Made by a program: the position numbers and the translations under genes. The notes below the pieces were generated by a model that ran no database searches, was not told where the DNA came from, and was given only the letters and a program-made list of their open reading frames with translations. From contig JACMQX010000021.1 in assembly GCA_014376765.1 (NCBI GenBank), forward strand, positions 1 through 47,216: a stretch of DNA of 47,216 nt, in the 5' to 3' direction. The stretch is from Ramlibacter sp. (GTDB lineage Bacteria; Pseudomonadota; Gammaproteobacteria; Burkholderiales; Burkholderiaceae_C). Positions within the stretch are counted from its first letter, which is position 1. The number at the start of each line of letters is the position of its first letter. Of this stretch, positions 17,413 through 25,716 are shown in pieces.

Positions 17413-18522
17413 TTAGAAGGAGTGAACCACACCCATACCCAGAACGGAGGGGTTCGTCGGCACAGGGTTGTTACCAACGACGGTGGCGGTGGATGCATTG
17501 GCAGCCACTGCATTGACACCGCTCACGCGGCCATAGTCAACATACACCTTGGTGCGCTTGGACAGGTTGTAGCCAGCGAACAGTTCCGTTGCCTTGGCGT
17601 TGGTTTCCGTGTTGCGAGCGTACTGCAGGCCAACGTAGAAAGCGCCGATAGGAGCAACGACGCCGACGGAGGCGCCACGGCCGCCACCGGTGCCGGATGT
17701 GGAACCGATACCAGCAGACAGCGGGTTAAAGCCCTTGACGCCAGCTGCTTCACGACGGTTGTACGCAGCACCGACCTTGGCCACGCCGAAGTCGTAGGAC
17801 ACGCCCACGGCATAAGCGTCACGCAGAGCGGTCGTGCTCTTCGTCTCGAAAACGATTGCGGCAGCCAGGGGGCCATTCGCGAACGCGCCAGCGACAGTGA
17901 AGCGATCCTTGGCGGTGCCAGGAATTGCGAAACCGTTGGCAGCAGCGTTACCCTTAGGCGTCAGGCCCAGACGGCCGGTGAAGCCGCCGAAATTGGGGGT
18001 TGCGTACTGGATCTGGGCGCTGCGGCGCGAACTGCCGTACCAGGTCACGGCGGACACGCCAGCGTTAACCAGAGCGGACGAGTAGGAAGTGCCGTTCAAG
18101 TCAAACGCACCCATGGTCTTGGCGGCAACGGAGCTCGAACGGCCCAGTTGAACAGCACCGAAACCACCTTCAAGACCAACCCAAGCTTCGCGACCGAAGG
18201 CGAGGCCCGTGCCGCCACCCGACAGGTCAATGCCGGAGGACTGCAGGTTGAAGTTGGCCTTCATGCCGCCGCCGAGGTCTTCCGTACCACGGAAACCGAT
18301 CACTGACGTGCTGTTGAAGCCGTCCTTGACTGCGGATTGAAGCATGTTGCCACCGCCGGTCGACTGAAGCATGTAGCCTTCGCCATTGTTCAGGCCCCAG
18401 CTCTGGCCCTTAACTTTACCGATACCGATGTCCAGAACACCGTACAGGGTCACGGACGATTGAGCAGAGGCGACGCCGACAACAGCCAGGGCAGCCAGAG
18501 CAACTAGGGATTTTTTCATCAT
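17413..18522 (-). CDS. Gram-negative general porin (Omp32 / Porin_4 type)
   Basis: 369 residues from the ATG at 18522, nine bases after GGAG; the next codon is also ATG. The signal peptide MMKKSLVALAALAVVGVASAQ ends at the AQ|SSVTLYG site typical of betaproteobacterial porins. The mature protein has alternating hydrophobic/polar beta strands, Gly/Ala-rich loops, AFGREAWVGLEGGFGAVQLGR (constriction-loop region) and the C-terminal strand ending GMGVVHSF, with the terminal Phe needed for barrel assembly. Expected to form a trimeric outer-membrane channel, probably anion-selective as in Omp32. Monocistronic, with its own terminator and a long upstream region. Confidence 0.92.
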   Translation of the reverse strand: MMKKSLVALAALAVVGVASAQSSVTLYGVLDIGIGKVKGQSWGLNNGEGYMLQSTGGGNMLQSAVKDGFNSTSVIGFRGTEDLGGGMKANFNLQSSGIDLSGGGTGLAFGREAWVGLEGGFGAVQLGRSSSVAAKTMGAFDLNGTSYSSALVNAGVSAVTWYGSSRRSAQIQYATPNFGGFTGRLGLTPKGNAAANGFAIPGTAKDRFTVAGAFANGPLAAAIVFETKSTTALRDAYAVGVSYDFGVAKVGAAYNRREAAGVKGFNPLSAGIGSTSGTGGGRGASVGVVAPIGAFYVGLQYARNTETNAKATELFAGYNLSKRTKVYVDYGRVSGVNAVAANASTATVVGNNPVPTNPSVLGMGVVHSF

Positions 18523-18839
18523 TGCAAGTTTCTCCAAGGTTAAACATAGGGCTCCGGTGCGAGGGGGTCATTCAAGATGCAAGCATCTTTTTGCCCCGCC
18601 GGTTCCCCGGGCCAACCTCCCCTTCTGGGAAGTTGTCGTTATTGCACCAGAGCGCGGAGCTAAGCGCAAAGGATTTAACCTGAATAAGGCCAATACGTTG
18701 TGCCCCTGCAACAGCTTGTGGACCCTTTGCAACTTACCGCTCTCCAGGAAAATCCTGATGGATTCAGGGCAATCCTCACAGGACCAGGCGACATGGCCCT
18801 TACCCTGCAGCAATTGAGTACCGGCGCAATAATTGATGC
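18523..18839. other. Porin-coq7 divergent intergenic region
   Basis: 317 bases without a supportable gene. It holds the porin Shine-Dalgarno (GGAG), a near-palindrome AAGATGC-AA-GCATCTT at 18574-18589 within the presumed porin leader, and should carry divergent promoters for the porin and coq7. No -35/-10 pair could be chosen with confidence. Short open frames here lack codon patterns or motifs of real genes. Confidence 0.6.
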
Positions 18840-19472
18840 ATGCAAACCTCCCCCGCCGACCGATTCATTGGCAACGTCGATATTGCGCTGCGCACGCTCT
18901 TTTCGACCCCCCGGGCAAGCCGTGAGTGCACCACCCTGCCCGAGACAACAACTCACCTGGAAGGCCCCGACAAGGCCTTGTCCGGGGCGCTGATGCGTGT
19001 CAACCATGTGGGCGAGGTGTGCGCACAGGCGCTGTATGCCGCGCAGGCCCACGCTACCGCCAGTCCGGCGTTACGGACTCATTTTGAGGCCGCAGCGCGC
19101 GAGGAGGCGGACCACCTGGCCTGGACCCGCTCACGGCTGGACGAACTCGGCGCGAGGCCCTCGCTGCTCAATCCGCTGTGGTACGCGGGCGCCTTCGGGC
19201 TGGGGCTGATCGCGGGCCGGCTGGGTGATGCCTGGAGCCTTGGTTTTGTTGCAGAAACCGAGCGGCAGGTCGAGGCGCATCTGGACAGTCATCTGGACAG
19301 GCTGCCTGTGGCAGATCACGCCTCACGTGCCATCGTTGCGCAAATGAAGGCAGATGAGGCCCGGCATGCGGCAGAGGCAGTAGACGCCGGTGCCAGGCAG
19401 CTTCCCGCACCCTTGCGGTCCATCATGGGCGCGGCCGCCAAAGTCATGACAACAACCGCCCACTACATCTGA
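18840..19472 (+). CDS. coq7: 2-polyprenyl-3-methyl-6-methoxy-1,4-benzoquinone monooxygenase (Coq7)
   Basis: 210-residue di-iron hydroxylase of ubiquinone biosynthesis, acting at the membrane on the demethoxy intermediate. Candidate iron ligands are E59 (NHVGEV), E89 and H92 (EEADH), E141 (FVAETERQ region), and E173 with H176 (DEARH), matching the two-fold ExxH pattern of the Coq7 family. Hydrophobic helical segment [20 protein letters not shown] would contact the membrane. Length agrees with bacterial Coq7. No strong ribosome-binding site precedes the ATG. Divergent from the porin and convergent with the OsmC-family gene. Confidence 0.94.
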   Translation: MQTSPADRFIGNVDIALRTLFSTPRASRECTTLPETTTHLEGPDKALSGALMRVNHVGEVCAQALYAAQAHATASPALRTHFEAAAREEADHLAWTRSRLDELGARPSLLNPLWYAGAFGLGLIAGRLGDAWSLGFVAETERQVEAHLDSHLDRLPVADHASRAIVAQMKADEARHAAEAVDAGARQLPAPLRSIMGAAAKVMTTTAHYI

Positions 19473-19481
19473 TCGGGTCGC

Positions 19482-19499
19482 GCGCCCTCTGGGGCGCGG
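19482..19499. terminator. Possible bidirectional hairpin between coq7 and the OsmC-family gene
   Basis: CGCGCCC (19482-19488) pairs with GGGCGCG (19493-19499) around a four-base loop in the 31-base gap between convergent genes. No T-tract follows, so termination is plausible but not certain. Confidence 0.35.
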
Positions 19500-19503
19500 G
19501 CGT

Positions 19504-19953
19504 TCAGGCGTCGATCACGTCAAAGCTGGTGGTGATGGCGGCAGTCTTGGCCAGCATGATGCTGGCGGAGCAATACTTGTCGTGGCTCATCGCGATCGCC
19601 CGCTCCACAGCGGTTGCCGGGATGTTCTTGCCCGTCACGGTGAAATGCATGTTGATGGCCGTGAACACCTTGGGATCCACACTGGCGCGCTCAGCTGTGA
19701 GCTTGACAGAACATCCCTTGACCTCATGGCGCCCACGCTTGAGGATCAGCACCACGTCATAGGCCGTGCAGCCGCCCGTGCCAGCCAGCACGGTTTCCAT
19801 GGGCCGGGGGGCCAGGTTCTGACCACCGTTTTCAGGCTTGGTTTCGTCAGGAGCGCCGTCCATGTTGAGGATATGGCCGCTTCCCGTTTCCGCCACGAAT
19901 CCCATGCCTGACCGCGTTCCAGCGGCCCCCGTCCAGCTCACTGTGCATTCCAT
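19504..19953 (-). CDS. OsmC/Ohr family protein
   Basis: 149 residues from the ATG at 19953 (MECTVSWTG), chosen for the AGGAAA eight bases upstream; an in-frame ATG at 19974 is an alternative. OsmC-family proteins are small cytoplasmic thiol-dependent peroxidases or related proteins. Seen: the RPMETVLAGTGGCTAYDVVLILKR helix, which carries the first conserved Cys, and HDKYCSASIMLAKTAAI near the C-terminus with the second Cys. The two cysteines in these positions are the peroxidatic/resolving pair. It belongs to the YhfA-like subgroup rather than Ohr. Promoter expected in 19954-20040, pointing left. Confidence 0.85.
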   Translation of the reverse strand: MECTVSWTGAAGTRSGMGFVAETGSGHILNMDGAPDETKPENGGQNLAPRPMETVLAGTGGCTAYDVVLILKRGRHEVKGCSVKLTAERASVDPKVFTAINMHFTVTGKNIPATAVERAIAMSHDKYCSASIMLAKTAAITTSFDVIDA

Positions 19954-20045
19954 TGCTTGTTTCCTGTCTTTCATCAAAAGCGCATCGCGCGGATAAATTA
20001 CGCTGATAGAGCCAACTCCGTCGCAATCTGATGCAAAACACCATG

Positions 20046-20073
20046 TTGCGTCGCAGCAAAATCTGGCTACACT
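20046..20073 (+). promoter_or_regulatory. Candidate sigma-70 promoter upstream of the ilvA leader
   Basis: TTGCGT (20046-20051) and TACACT (20068-20073) are separated by 16 bases; three of six and four of six positions agree with the -35 and -10 consensus. Predicted transcription start near 20080, pointing toward ilvA and the terminator at 20134. Confidence 0.4.
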
Positions 20074-20079
20074 GGTCTC

Positions 20080-20164
20080 AACGCATGACACCATGCACCG
20101 ATTGTCTCCTCCACCCTCTGAAAAGGTGGATTCAGCCCCGAATCGCAAGGTTCGGGGCTTTTTT
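20080..20164 (+). ncRNA. Candidate small RNA or attenuated ilvA leader
   Basis: A roughly 85-base transcript is predicted from the promoter at 20046 to the T-tract at 20164. It would contain two hairpins: TCCACC (20110-20115) pairing with GGTGGA (20125-20130), and the canonical terminator at 20134-20164. No rightward gene ends upstream, since the neighbour on the left is on the minus strand, so the terminator must belong to a transcript that starts in this gap. No Ile/Val/Leu-rich leader peptide is encoded. Either a free-standing sRNA or a conditional leader of ilvA would fit; the evidence does not decide. Confidence 0.4.
20134..20164 (+). terminator. Rho-independent terminator upstream of ilvA
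   Basis: AGCCCCGAA (20134-20142) pairs perfectly with TTCGGGGCT (20151-20159) around an 8-base loop and runs into six T residues (20159-20164). Strong intrinsic terminator on the plus strand, located 64 bases before the ilvA ATG. Confidence 0.85.
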
Positions 20165-20228
20165 CTTCGGCTCCCGGCTCCGTGGTCTCATCGCAGCGCC
20201 CTCTATCATCGCGCCTTGAGGGAAAACC

Positions 20229-21803
20229 ATGAAATCTGCACCTGTCAAGCGGCCTGCGCGGCTCAAGCCGGCCGACTATCTCAAAAAAATCCTGACGGCT
20301 CGCGTCTACGACGTCGCCGTTGAATCAGCGCTTGACCCGGCTAAACACCTCAGCCGCCGGCTGCACAACAAGGTGCTGCTCAAGCGCGAAGACCAGCAGC
20401 CGGTATTCAGCTTCAAGCTGCGCGGTGCCTATAACAAAATGGTCAACCTCAGCCCCGCTCAGTTGGCCAAGGGGGTGATCTGCGCTTCCGCGGGCAATCA
20501 CGCGCAAGGCGTGGCCCTGAGCGCCCACAAGCTAGGTGCACGCGCCGTCATCGTGATGCCCGTCACCACGCCGCAGGTGAAGATTGACGCAGTCAAAGCC
20601 TTTGCCGGCAACAACGGTGAAATCGTGCTGCATGGCGACAGCTATTCGGACGCCTACCAGCATGCCGTGCAAATTGAGAAGAAGCAGGGGCTGACCTTCG
20701 TCCACCCGTTTGACGACCCTGACGTCATCGCCGGCCAGGGCACCATTGCGATGGAGATCCTGCGCCAGCACCAGGGGCCACTGGACGCGGTATTTGTCGC
20801 CATTGGCGGCGGCGGGCTGATCTCGGGCGTGGCCAACTACATCAAGGCGGTGCGGCCCGAAGTCAAGGTGATCGGCGTGCAGATGAACGACTCCGACGCG
20901 ATGATGCAATCGGTCGCGGCCGGCAAGCGTGTCACGCTGGGCGATGTGGGCCTTTTCTCCGACGGCACAGCCGTCAAGACCGTCGGCGAGGAAACCTTCC
21001 GCATTGCACGCGGCCTGGTGGATGAGTTCATTACCGTCGACACCGACGCCGTGTGCGCCGCCATCAAGGACGTGTTTGTCGACACGCGCAGCATCGTGGA
21101 GCCCGCCGGTGCGCTGGCTGTTGCCGCCATCAAGCAGTACATCGCCCTGCACAAGACGCGGGGCCAGACGTATGCCGCCATTTTGTGCGGCGCCAACATG
21201 AACTTCGATCGCCTGCGCTTTGTTGCCGAACGTGCTGAAGTCGGCGAGGAGCGCGAGGCGCTGTTTGCCGTCACCATCCCCGAAGAGCGCGGCAGCTTCA
21301 GGCGCTTTTGTGAGGTGGTCGGCAACCTGCCGGGCGGCCCGCGCAACGTGACCGAATTCAACTACCGCATCAGTGATGCGGCACGCGCCCACGTGTTTGT
21401 TGGCCTGACGACGCAAGGCAAAGGCGAGTCAGCCAAAATCACAGCGAACTTCAAAAAGCACGGTTTTGAAGCGCTGGACCTTACGCATGACGAACTGGCC
21501 AAGGAACACATCCGTTACATGGTTGGCGGCAGTTCGCTGCTGGCCCGCGATGAGCGGCTGCTGCGCATCATCTTTCCGGAGCGGCCGGGTGCGCTGATGA
21601 AATTCCTTTCAGCCATGCAGCCGGGCTGGAACATTTCGCTCTTTCACTACCGTAACCAGGGCGCAGACTATGGGCGCATCCTGGTCGGCCTGCAGGTGCC
21701 TGGGGCCGATGACAGGGTGTTCCGCAAATTCCTCGAGACGCTGGGCTACCCCTACGTGGAAGAAACTGCGAACCCCGCTTACAGGCTGTTCCTGCAGGCA
21801 TAA
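20229..21803 (+). CDS. ilvA: Threonine ammonia-lyase, biosynthetic
   Basis: 524 residues, the length of the long allosteric biosynthetic form. Deaminates threonine to 2-oxobutanoate, the first step of isoleucine synthesis. The PLP lysine is K63 in FSFKLRGAYNK; the phosphate-binding glycine loop is GGGGLISG near 195-202. Residues from about 330 form two tandem ACT-like regulatory domains (EERGSFRRFCEVVG and FPERPGALMKFLSAM each begin one), which in this family mediate isoleucine inhibition and valine activation. A terminator and possible leader RNA lie upstream, so expression may be attenuated. Convergent with gspC; no terminator stands out between them. Confidence 0.95.
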   Translation: MKSAPVKRPARLKPADYLKKILTARVYDVAVESALDPAKHLSRRLHNKVLLKREDQQPVFSFKLRGAYNKMVNLSPAQLAKGVICASAGNHAQGVALSAHKLGARAVIVMPVTTPQVKIDAVKAFAGNNGEIVLHGDSYSDAYQHAVQIEKKQGLTFVHPFDDPDVIAGQGTIAMEILRQHQGPLDAVFVAIGGGGLISGVANYIKAVRPEVKVIGVQMNDSDAMMQSVAAGKRVTLGDVGLFSDGTAVKTVGEETFRIARGLVDEFITVDTDAVCAAIKDVFVDTRSIVEPAGALAVAAIKQYIALHKTRGQTYAAILCGANMNFDRLRFVAERAEVGEEREALFAVTIPEERGSFRRFCEVVGNLPGGPRNVTEFNYRISDAARAHVFVGLTTQGKGESAKITANFKKHGFEALDLTHDELAKEHIRYMVGGSSLLARDERLLRIIFPERPGALMKFLSAMQPGWNISLFHYRNQGADYGRILVGLQVPGADDRVFRKFLETLGYPYVEETANPAYRLFLQA

Positions 21804-21839
21804 ACGACCCGGCATGGGTCCCCACACACGTGGCTGGCT

Positions 21840-22526
21840 TTACTGCACGGCCGCTGCGACGCCCATGCGTTGCGGCTTCTCGCGATTGCGCTTGCCCAGC
21901 GAAGCAGGCGATGCGTTCATGCCCGGGCGTCCCGGAACGGGTGGTTGCGTCTGAGGCGGTACCTGCTGCTGCATTTGAGGCTGCCCAGGCACGGGATTCG
22001 CCGATGGCGGCGGGACGTAGCGCGTAGGCGCGTTCGGCATCATTCCCGGGACAGACACCACCGGCACCGCGCTGGACGCAGCGCCGGGCTTGGGCATCTC
22101 CAGCGTCATGGCGGCCGGCGCTTCCAGCGAAGGCGCCAGCACGGCCACGCGGGGCCCGACGGACTGCAACACGTAGCCTGCATCGACCGCCGCGCCCACG
22201 TAATAAGGCCTGGCTGGCTTGCCATCCACAGCAATCAGGGCGGTGCCGGTTCTGGACACGCCCGCCACCACACCCACCAGAGAAAAACGGCCTGAGGCCA
22301 GGATTACCGGCGCGGCAACAGCAGGTGCATCCGTGGCACCCAGGAGGCGGGCGACCTTCAGCGAATCCACGGGTACGGCCATGGCTGAAGACACCACAGT
22401 CGCCATGGGGGCGGCTGGTGCACCGCCCAGCTTGAGCCCCCAGTACGCTACGCTGGCGGCAGCAAGCCCCCACGCCCCTGTGGTGACAAGTCGTAAGGCC
22501 CACCTGCTTTGCGGATTCATCAGCAT
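21840..22526 (-). CDS. gspC: Type II secretion system protein C (short, PDZ-less)
   Basis: 228 residues. One membrane helix near 12-30 (VTTGAWGLAAASVAYWGLKLG) is followed by a homology-region domain at about 70-135: SGRFSLVGVVAGVSRTGTALI, then VDGKPARPYYVGAAVDAGYVLQSVGPRVAVL. The HR domain contacts the N0 domain of the secretin GspD. The rest is a Pro/Gln-rich tail (VPPQTQPPVPGRPG) with no PDZ or coiled coil, so this is the GspC/N-like short form. It is divergent from gspG by 47 bases, so the T2SS genes form a divergon. An alternative ATG two codons downstream exists. Confidence 0.78.
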   Translation of the reverse strand: MLMNPQSRWALRLVTTGAWGLAAASVAYWGLKLGGAPAAPMATVVSSAMAVPVDSLKVARLLGATDAPAVAAPVILASGRFSLVGVVAGVSRTGTALIAVDGKPARPYYVGAAVDAGYVLQSVGPRVAVLAPSLEAPAAMTLEMPKPGAASSAVPVVSVPGMMPNAPTRYVPPPSANPVPGQPQMQQQVPPQTQPPVPGRPGMNASPASLGKRNREKPQRMGVAAAVQ

Positions 22527-22573
22527 GTGGCGATTATCATTCAGCGCAGAACCTGACTCACCCGGCTTTCCTC

Positions 22574-23002
22574 ATGAAACTCACCTCTTTCTCCCGGCAC
22601 CGCGGCTTTACCCTGATCGAACTGATGGTGGTGCTCGTCATCATCGGCGTGCTGGCCGCTTTGATCGTGCCCAATGTGCTGGACCGCGCCGACGATGCAC
22701 GCTCCACCGCAGCCAAGACCGACGTGAACAATGTGATGCAGGCGCTCAAGCTCTACCGACTGGACAACCAGCGTTACCCGACGGCGGAGCAGGGCCTGCA
22801 GGCTTTGATCACCAAGCCCTCCAGCGGCCCGATCCCGCCCAACTGGAAGCCCTACCTCGACAAGCTGCCCAACGACCCGTGGAGCCGTCCCTACCAGTAC
22901 CTGAATCCCGGCATCAAGGGCGAGATCGACGTCATGTCCTTCGGCGCCGACGGACAGCCCGGCGGCGAGGGCAAAAATGCTGACGTCGGCAGCTGGCAGT
23001 AG
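22574..23002 (+). CDS. gspG: Type II secretion system major pseudopilin GspG
   Basis: 142 residues. Prepilin cleavage is expected in RHRG|FTLIELMVVLVIIGVLAAL, with the Glu at +5 of the mature protein. The globular part has the family signature QRYPTAEQGLQAL, and the C-terminal SFGADGQPGGEGKNADVGSW segment is the calcium-binding loop. It would polymerise into the periplasmic pseudopilus that pushes substrates through GspD. First gene of the rightward cluster; its 3' end overlaps gspH by 26 bases, an unusually large overlap. Confidence 0.95.
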   Translation: MKLTSFSRHRGFTLIELMVVLVIIGVLAALIVPNVLDRADDARSTAAKTDVNNVMQALKLYRLDNQRYPTAEQGLQALITKPSSGPIPPNWKPYLDKLPNDPWSRPYQYLNPGIKGEIDVMSFGADGQPGGEGKNADVGSWQ

Positions 23003-23447
23003 CCCGATTCGTTCCGGCGGCTTCACGCTGCTGGAACTTCTGATCGTCATCGCCATCATGGCCATCGCCAGCGCGGGCGTGAGTTTTGCGATGCGGGACT
23101 CCTCCCAAACCCAGCTCGAGCGTGAAGCACAGCGGCTGGCGGCATTGCTTGAATCGGCCAGGGCGCAGTCACGTTCCAGCGGCGTTCCCGTGCGGTGGCG
23201 GGCCACTGAGCAGGGTTTTGCGTTTGATGGCCTGCCTGCGGGCGCGCTGCCGCGCAACTGGATGGCGCCAGGGGTTGTTGCGCAAGGGACGGGCGAGGTG
23301 GCCGGCCCGCCAAGCCTGCAGCTCGGGCCTGAGCCCATCATCGGCAAGCAGACCATCACCCTGAGTGCGGGCTCGCCAAGCCGGTCACTGCGTATCACCA
23401 CCGACGGGTTGCGGCCCTTTTCCGTCCAGCCGCTGGCGCCGTCCTGA
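22977..23447 (+). CDS. gspH: Type II secretion system minor pseudopilin GspH
   Basis: 156 residues with prepilin motif SGG|FTLLELLIVIAIMAIASAGVSF near residue 15. The C-terminal region ITLSAGSPSRSLRITTDGLRPF resembles the GspH end. The start lies inside gspG; a later in-frame start is less likely because the charged leader peptide would be lost. Role: minor pseudopilin near the pseudopilus tip. The stop is 2 bases before gspI. Confidence 0.85.
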   Translation: MLTSAAGSSPIRSGGFTLLELLIVIAIMAIASAGVSFAMRDSSQTQLEREAQRLAALLESARAQSRSSGVPVRWRATEQGFAFDGLPAGALPRNWMAPGVVAQGTGEVAGPPSLQLGPEPIIGKQTITLSAGSPSRSLRITTDGLRPFSVQPLAPS

Positions 23448-23449
23448 TC

Positions 23450-23863
23450 ATGCGGCCCCGCGCCAGCCACAAGCCGCCCGGCCCCTGCGCATGCGCCCCG
23501 TTGCGGGCCAGCCGCCAAGCCGGATTCACCTTGATTGAAGTTCTGGTCGCCCTGGGCATCGTCGCCATCGCGCTCACGGCCGGCCTGCAGGCCACCGCCG
23601 GCCTCACACGCAACGCCAACCGCCAGTCGGATGCCCTGCTGGCCCATATCTGCGCCGAGAACGAACTGGCCAAAACACGTCTGACCCGCCAAATGCCAGA
23701 TGTAGGCGAGTCCACCGTCCCCTGCCAGCAAGCCGGCGCCAATTTCACGGTGGCGGTATCTGTGGCACCCACACCCAACCCGAGTTTCAGGCGGGTGGAC
23801 GCGCAGGTGTTTGACGGCACCTCGCCGATCCTGCGAATTTCCACGGTGGTGGGTCGTTACTGA
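23450..23863 (+). CDS. gspI: Type II secretion system minor pseudopilin GspI
   Basis: 137 residues. The prepilin motif QAG|FTLIEVLVALGIVAIALTA follows a rather long leader of about 23 residues. CAENELAKTRL and the later hydrophobic strand VAVSVAPTPNP fit the GspI family. It forms the quasihelical tip complex with GspJ and GspK. Stop and gspJ start share a base (TGATG). Confidence 0.88.
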   Translation: MRPRASHKPPGPCACAPLRASRQAGFTLIEVLVALGIVAIALTAGLQATAGLTRNANRQSDALLAHICAENELAKTRLTRQMPDVGESTVPCQQAGANFTVAVSVAPTPNPSFRRVDAQVFDGTSPILRISTVVGRY

Positions 23864-24555
23864 TGCGCGCCGCCCCTTCAACCCGCCCGCGCGGCTTCAC
23901 CCTGATCGAGCTGATGGTGGCGATATCCGTGATGGCCTTGCTGGCCATCCTGAGCTGGCGCGGCCTGGACGGCATGGCGCGTGCGCAGGCGCAGACCCAG
24001 ACCCGGGCCGACGAAGTGCTCACCTTGCAGGCGGGCCTGGCCCAGTGGGGCGCCGACCTGGACGCCGTGGTGCAGATCCCGCAGGTCAGCGCCATCGACT
24101 GGGACGGCCGGGCCCTGCGCATGACCCGGCGCAGCACCACCGGGCCATCCGAAGGCCTGCTCGTCGTGGCCTGGGCCCGCCGCCGCATCGACGGCGCCGG
24201 CAAGTGGCTGCGCTGGCAGTCTCCGCCGCTGCGCTCGCGTGGCGAACTGCAGCAGGCCTGGGACCGCGCCGCGCTGTGGGCGCAAAACCCCGGCGACGAA
24301 GAGAAAAAGCACGAAGTCGTCATCACAGGCCTGGATGAATGGCAGATCTTCTACTTCCGCTCGGACGCCTGGACCAACCCGCTGTCCAGCGACGCTGCCT
24401 CCCCCGCACTCAACCCGGCCATTGCGCAAGCGGTCAATATCTCGACCATCCCTGACGGGGTGCGGTTGATCCTCACGCTGCCCACCGGCCAGGCCCTGAG
24501 TGGCGTCATCACCCGGGACTGGGTACGCCCGACGATGGGGGGCGGCAAGTCATGA
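23863..24555 (+). CDS. gspJ: Type II secretion system minor pseudopilin GspJ
   Basis: 230 residues with prepilin motif PRG|FTLIELMVAISVMALLAILS followed by WRGLDGMARAQ, the usual GspJ continuation. The body contains QWGADLDAVVQ and a C-terminal RLILTLPTGQALSGVITRDW, consistent with the family. Overlaps gspI by one base and gspK by four, so translation is coupled through the minor pseudopilin genes. Confidence 0.9.
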   Translation: MRAAPSTRPRGFTLIELMVAISVMALLAILSWRGLDGMARAQAQTQTRADEVLTLQAGLAQWGADLDAVVQIPQVSAIDWDGRALRMTRRSTTGPSEGLLVVAWARRRIDGAGKWLRWQSPPLRSRGELQQAWDRAALWAQNPGDEEKKHEVVITGLDEWQIFYFRSDAWTNPLSSDAASPALNPAIAQAVNISTIPDGVRLILTLPTGQALSGVITRDWVRPTMGGGKS

Positions 24556-25625
24556 GTCGCGCGAGCCTGCCCCGCCCGCAACACGCAGGCAAACGCGCTG
24601 CGGATGCTGGCGCCGCCGGTGCAGGCGCCGCAAATGCAGGCGCACGCGTCAGGGGCCAGGCCGGCGCCGCTCTGCTCGCCGCAATGCTCACCGTCACACT
24701 GGTCGCGACATTCGCCTCGGCAGCCATGTGGCAGCAGTGGCGAAGCGTCGAAGTGGAAGCCGCCGAGCGCCAGCGGGTACAGGCTGCCTGGGTGCTGACC
24801 GGCGCGCTCGACTGGGCTCGCCTGATCCTGCGCGAAGACGGCCGCGCCGGCGGAGCCGACCACCTGGCCGAGCCCTGGGCGGTGCCACTGGCGGAAGCGC
24901 GCCTGTCCACCTTCCTGTCCGCTGACAAGCCGGGCACTGGCGACACCACCGAGAACGCGACTGAAGCCTTCATGTCCGGGCAAATCAGTGACCTGCAGGC
25001 CCGCATGAATATCTTCAACCTGGTGGATGGCGGACGCGTGTCGCAGCCGGCCCTCAACGCCTTCTCCAAGCTCTTTGACCTGCTGGGCCTGCCGCCGCAG
25101 CAGTTGGGTGCACTGGCCGAGAACCTCAGATTTGCGGCCGACGCCAGCCCCGACAACGGCTCCCGGGCCTTTGCCCCGCTGATGCCGCAGCGGCTGGAGC
25201 AGCTCACCTGGCTGGGCCTGTCGCCTCAAACAGTGGCCATCCTGCAGCCCTACGTGGTGCTGCTGCCCACGCGTACGCCGGTGAACATCAACACCGCGTC
25301 AGCCGAGGTGATCTACGCCAGCGTGCCCGGCCTCGACCTGGCCGACGCCCAGCGCATGGTGACCGAGCGCGACCGCGCCTATTTCCGCACCGTGGCCGAG
25401 GCCGCCAAGCTGGTGGGCGACATAGCGGGCCAGCTTGGCGAGGGCCAGTTGAGCGTCGCCACCCGCTTCTTTGAAGTACGGGGCCGGTTGCGGTTGGAAA
25501 ACACCTTGGTGGAAGAGCGTTCCGTCGTCCAGCGCGACGGCCTGGACGTCAAAACCCTCTGGCGCGAACGTGGTGTTCTCCCTCCGTTGCAGCCGACTGC
25601 TGCAGCCGACGCAGCCGCGCGATAG
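24552..25625 (+). CDS. gspK: Type II secretion system minor pseudopilin GspK
   Basis: 357 residues, the large tip pseudopilin. A long leader, partly Ala/Gly low-complexity, ends in RGQAG, followed by the hydrophobic helix AALLAAMLTVTLVATFASAAM; as usual for GspK the Glu at +5 is absent. WVLTGALDWARLILRED, DLQARMNIFNLVDGG and TPVNINTASAEVIYASVPGL (a helix-hairpin-helix-like segment) are GspK-typical. It caps the pseudopilus and lacks the C-terminal tail cap of longer homologues. Ends 91 bases before gspL. Confidence 0.9.
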   Translation: MSRASLPRPQHAGKRAADAGAAGAGAANAGARVRGQAGAALLAAMLTVTLVATFASAAMWQQWRSVEVEAAERQRVQAAWVLTGALDWARLILREDGRAGGADHLAEPWAVPLAEARLSTFLSADKPGTGDTTENATEAFMSGQISDLQARMNIFNLVDGGRVSQPALNAFSKLFDLLGLPPQQLGALAENLRFAADASPDNGSRAFAPLMPQRLEQLTWLGLSPQTVAILQPYVVLLPTRTPVNINTASAEVIYASVPGLDLADAQRMVTERDRAYFRTVAEAAKLVGDIAGQLGEGQLSVATRFFEVRGRLRLENTLVEERSVVQRDGLDVKTLWRERGVLPPLQPTAAADAAAR

Positions 25626-25678
25626 GTAACGTACCCTACCGGACAGAAAACGAAAGTTATCGCGCCGGGCCGTCACGA

Positions 25679-25705
25679 AGAGAGACAACAGCATCTCTCT
25701 ACAAT
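25679..25705 (+). promoter_or_regulatory. Hairpin and possible promoter before gspL
   Basis: AGAGAGA (25679-25685) and TCTCTCT (25694-25700) form a 7-base inverted repeat, abutting TACAAT (25700-25705), a good -10 hexamer, 12 bases before the gspL ATG. No convincing -35 is seen, and the very short leader makes a promoter doubtful. The 91-base gap is the only long break among the rightward gsp genes. Confidence 0.25.
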
Positions 25706-25716
25706 GACACACGCCA

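Noticed and set aside
18557..18839. Short open frames on both strands between porin and coq7
   Set aside because: No ribosome-binding sites, no motifs, and codon use unlike the neighbours; the region is better explained as a divergent regulatory region.
20093..20323. Small open frame before and into ilvA as a leader peptide
   Set aside because: Not enriched in Ile, Val, Leu or Thr codons, and it runs on into the ilvA coding region in another frame.
24585..24660. Ala/Gly repeat-like stretch at the start of gspK
   Set aside because: Low-complexity codons (gca/gcg/gcc/ggc) within a single reading frame, not a DNA repeat with conserved units.
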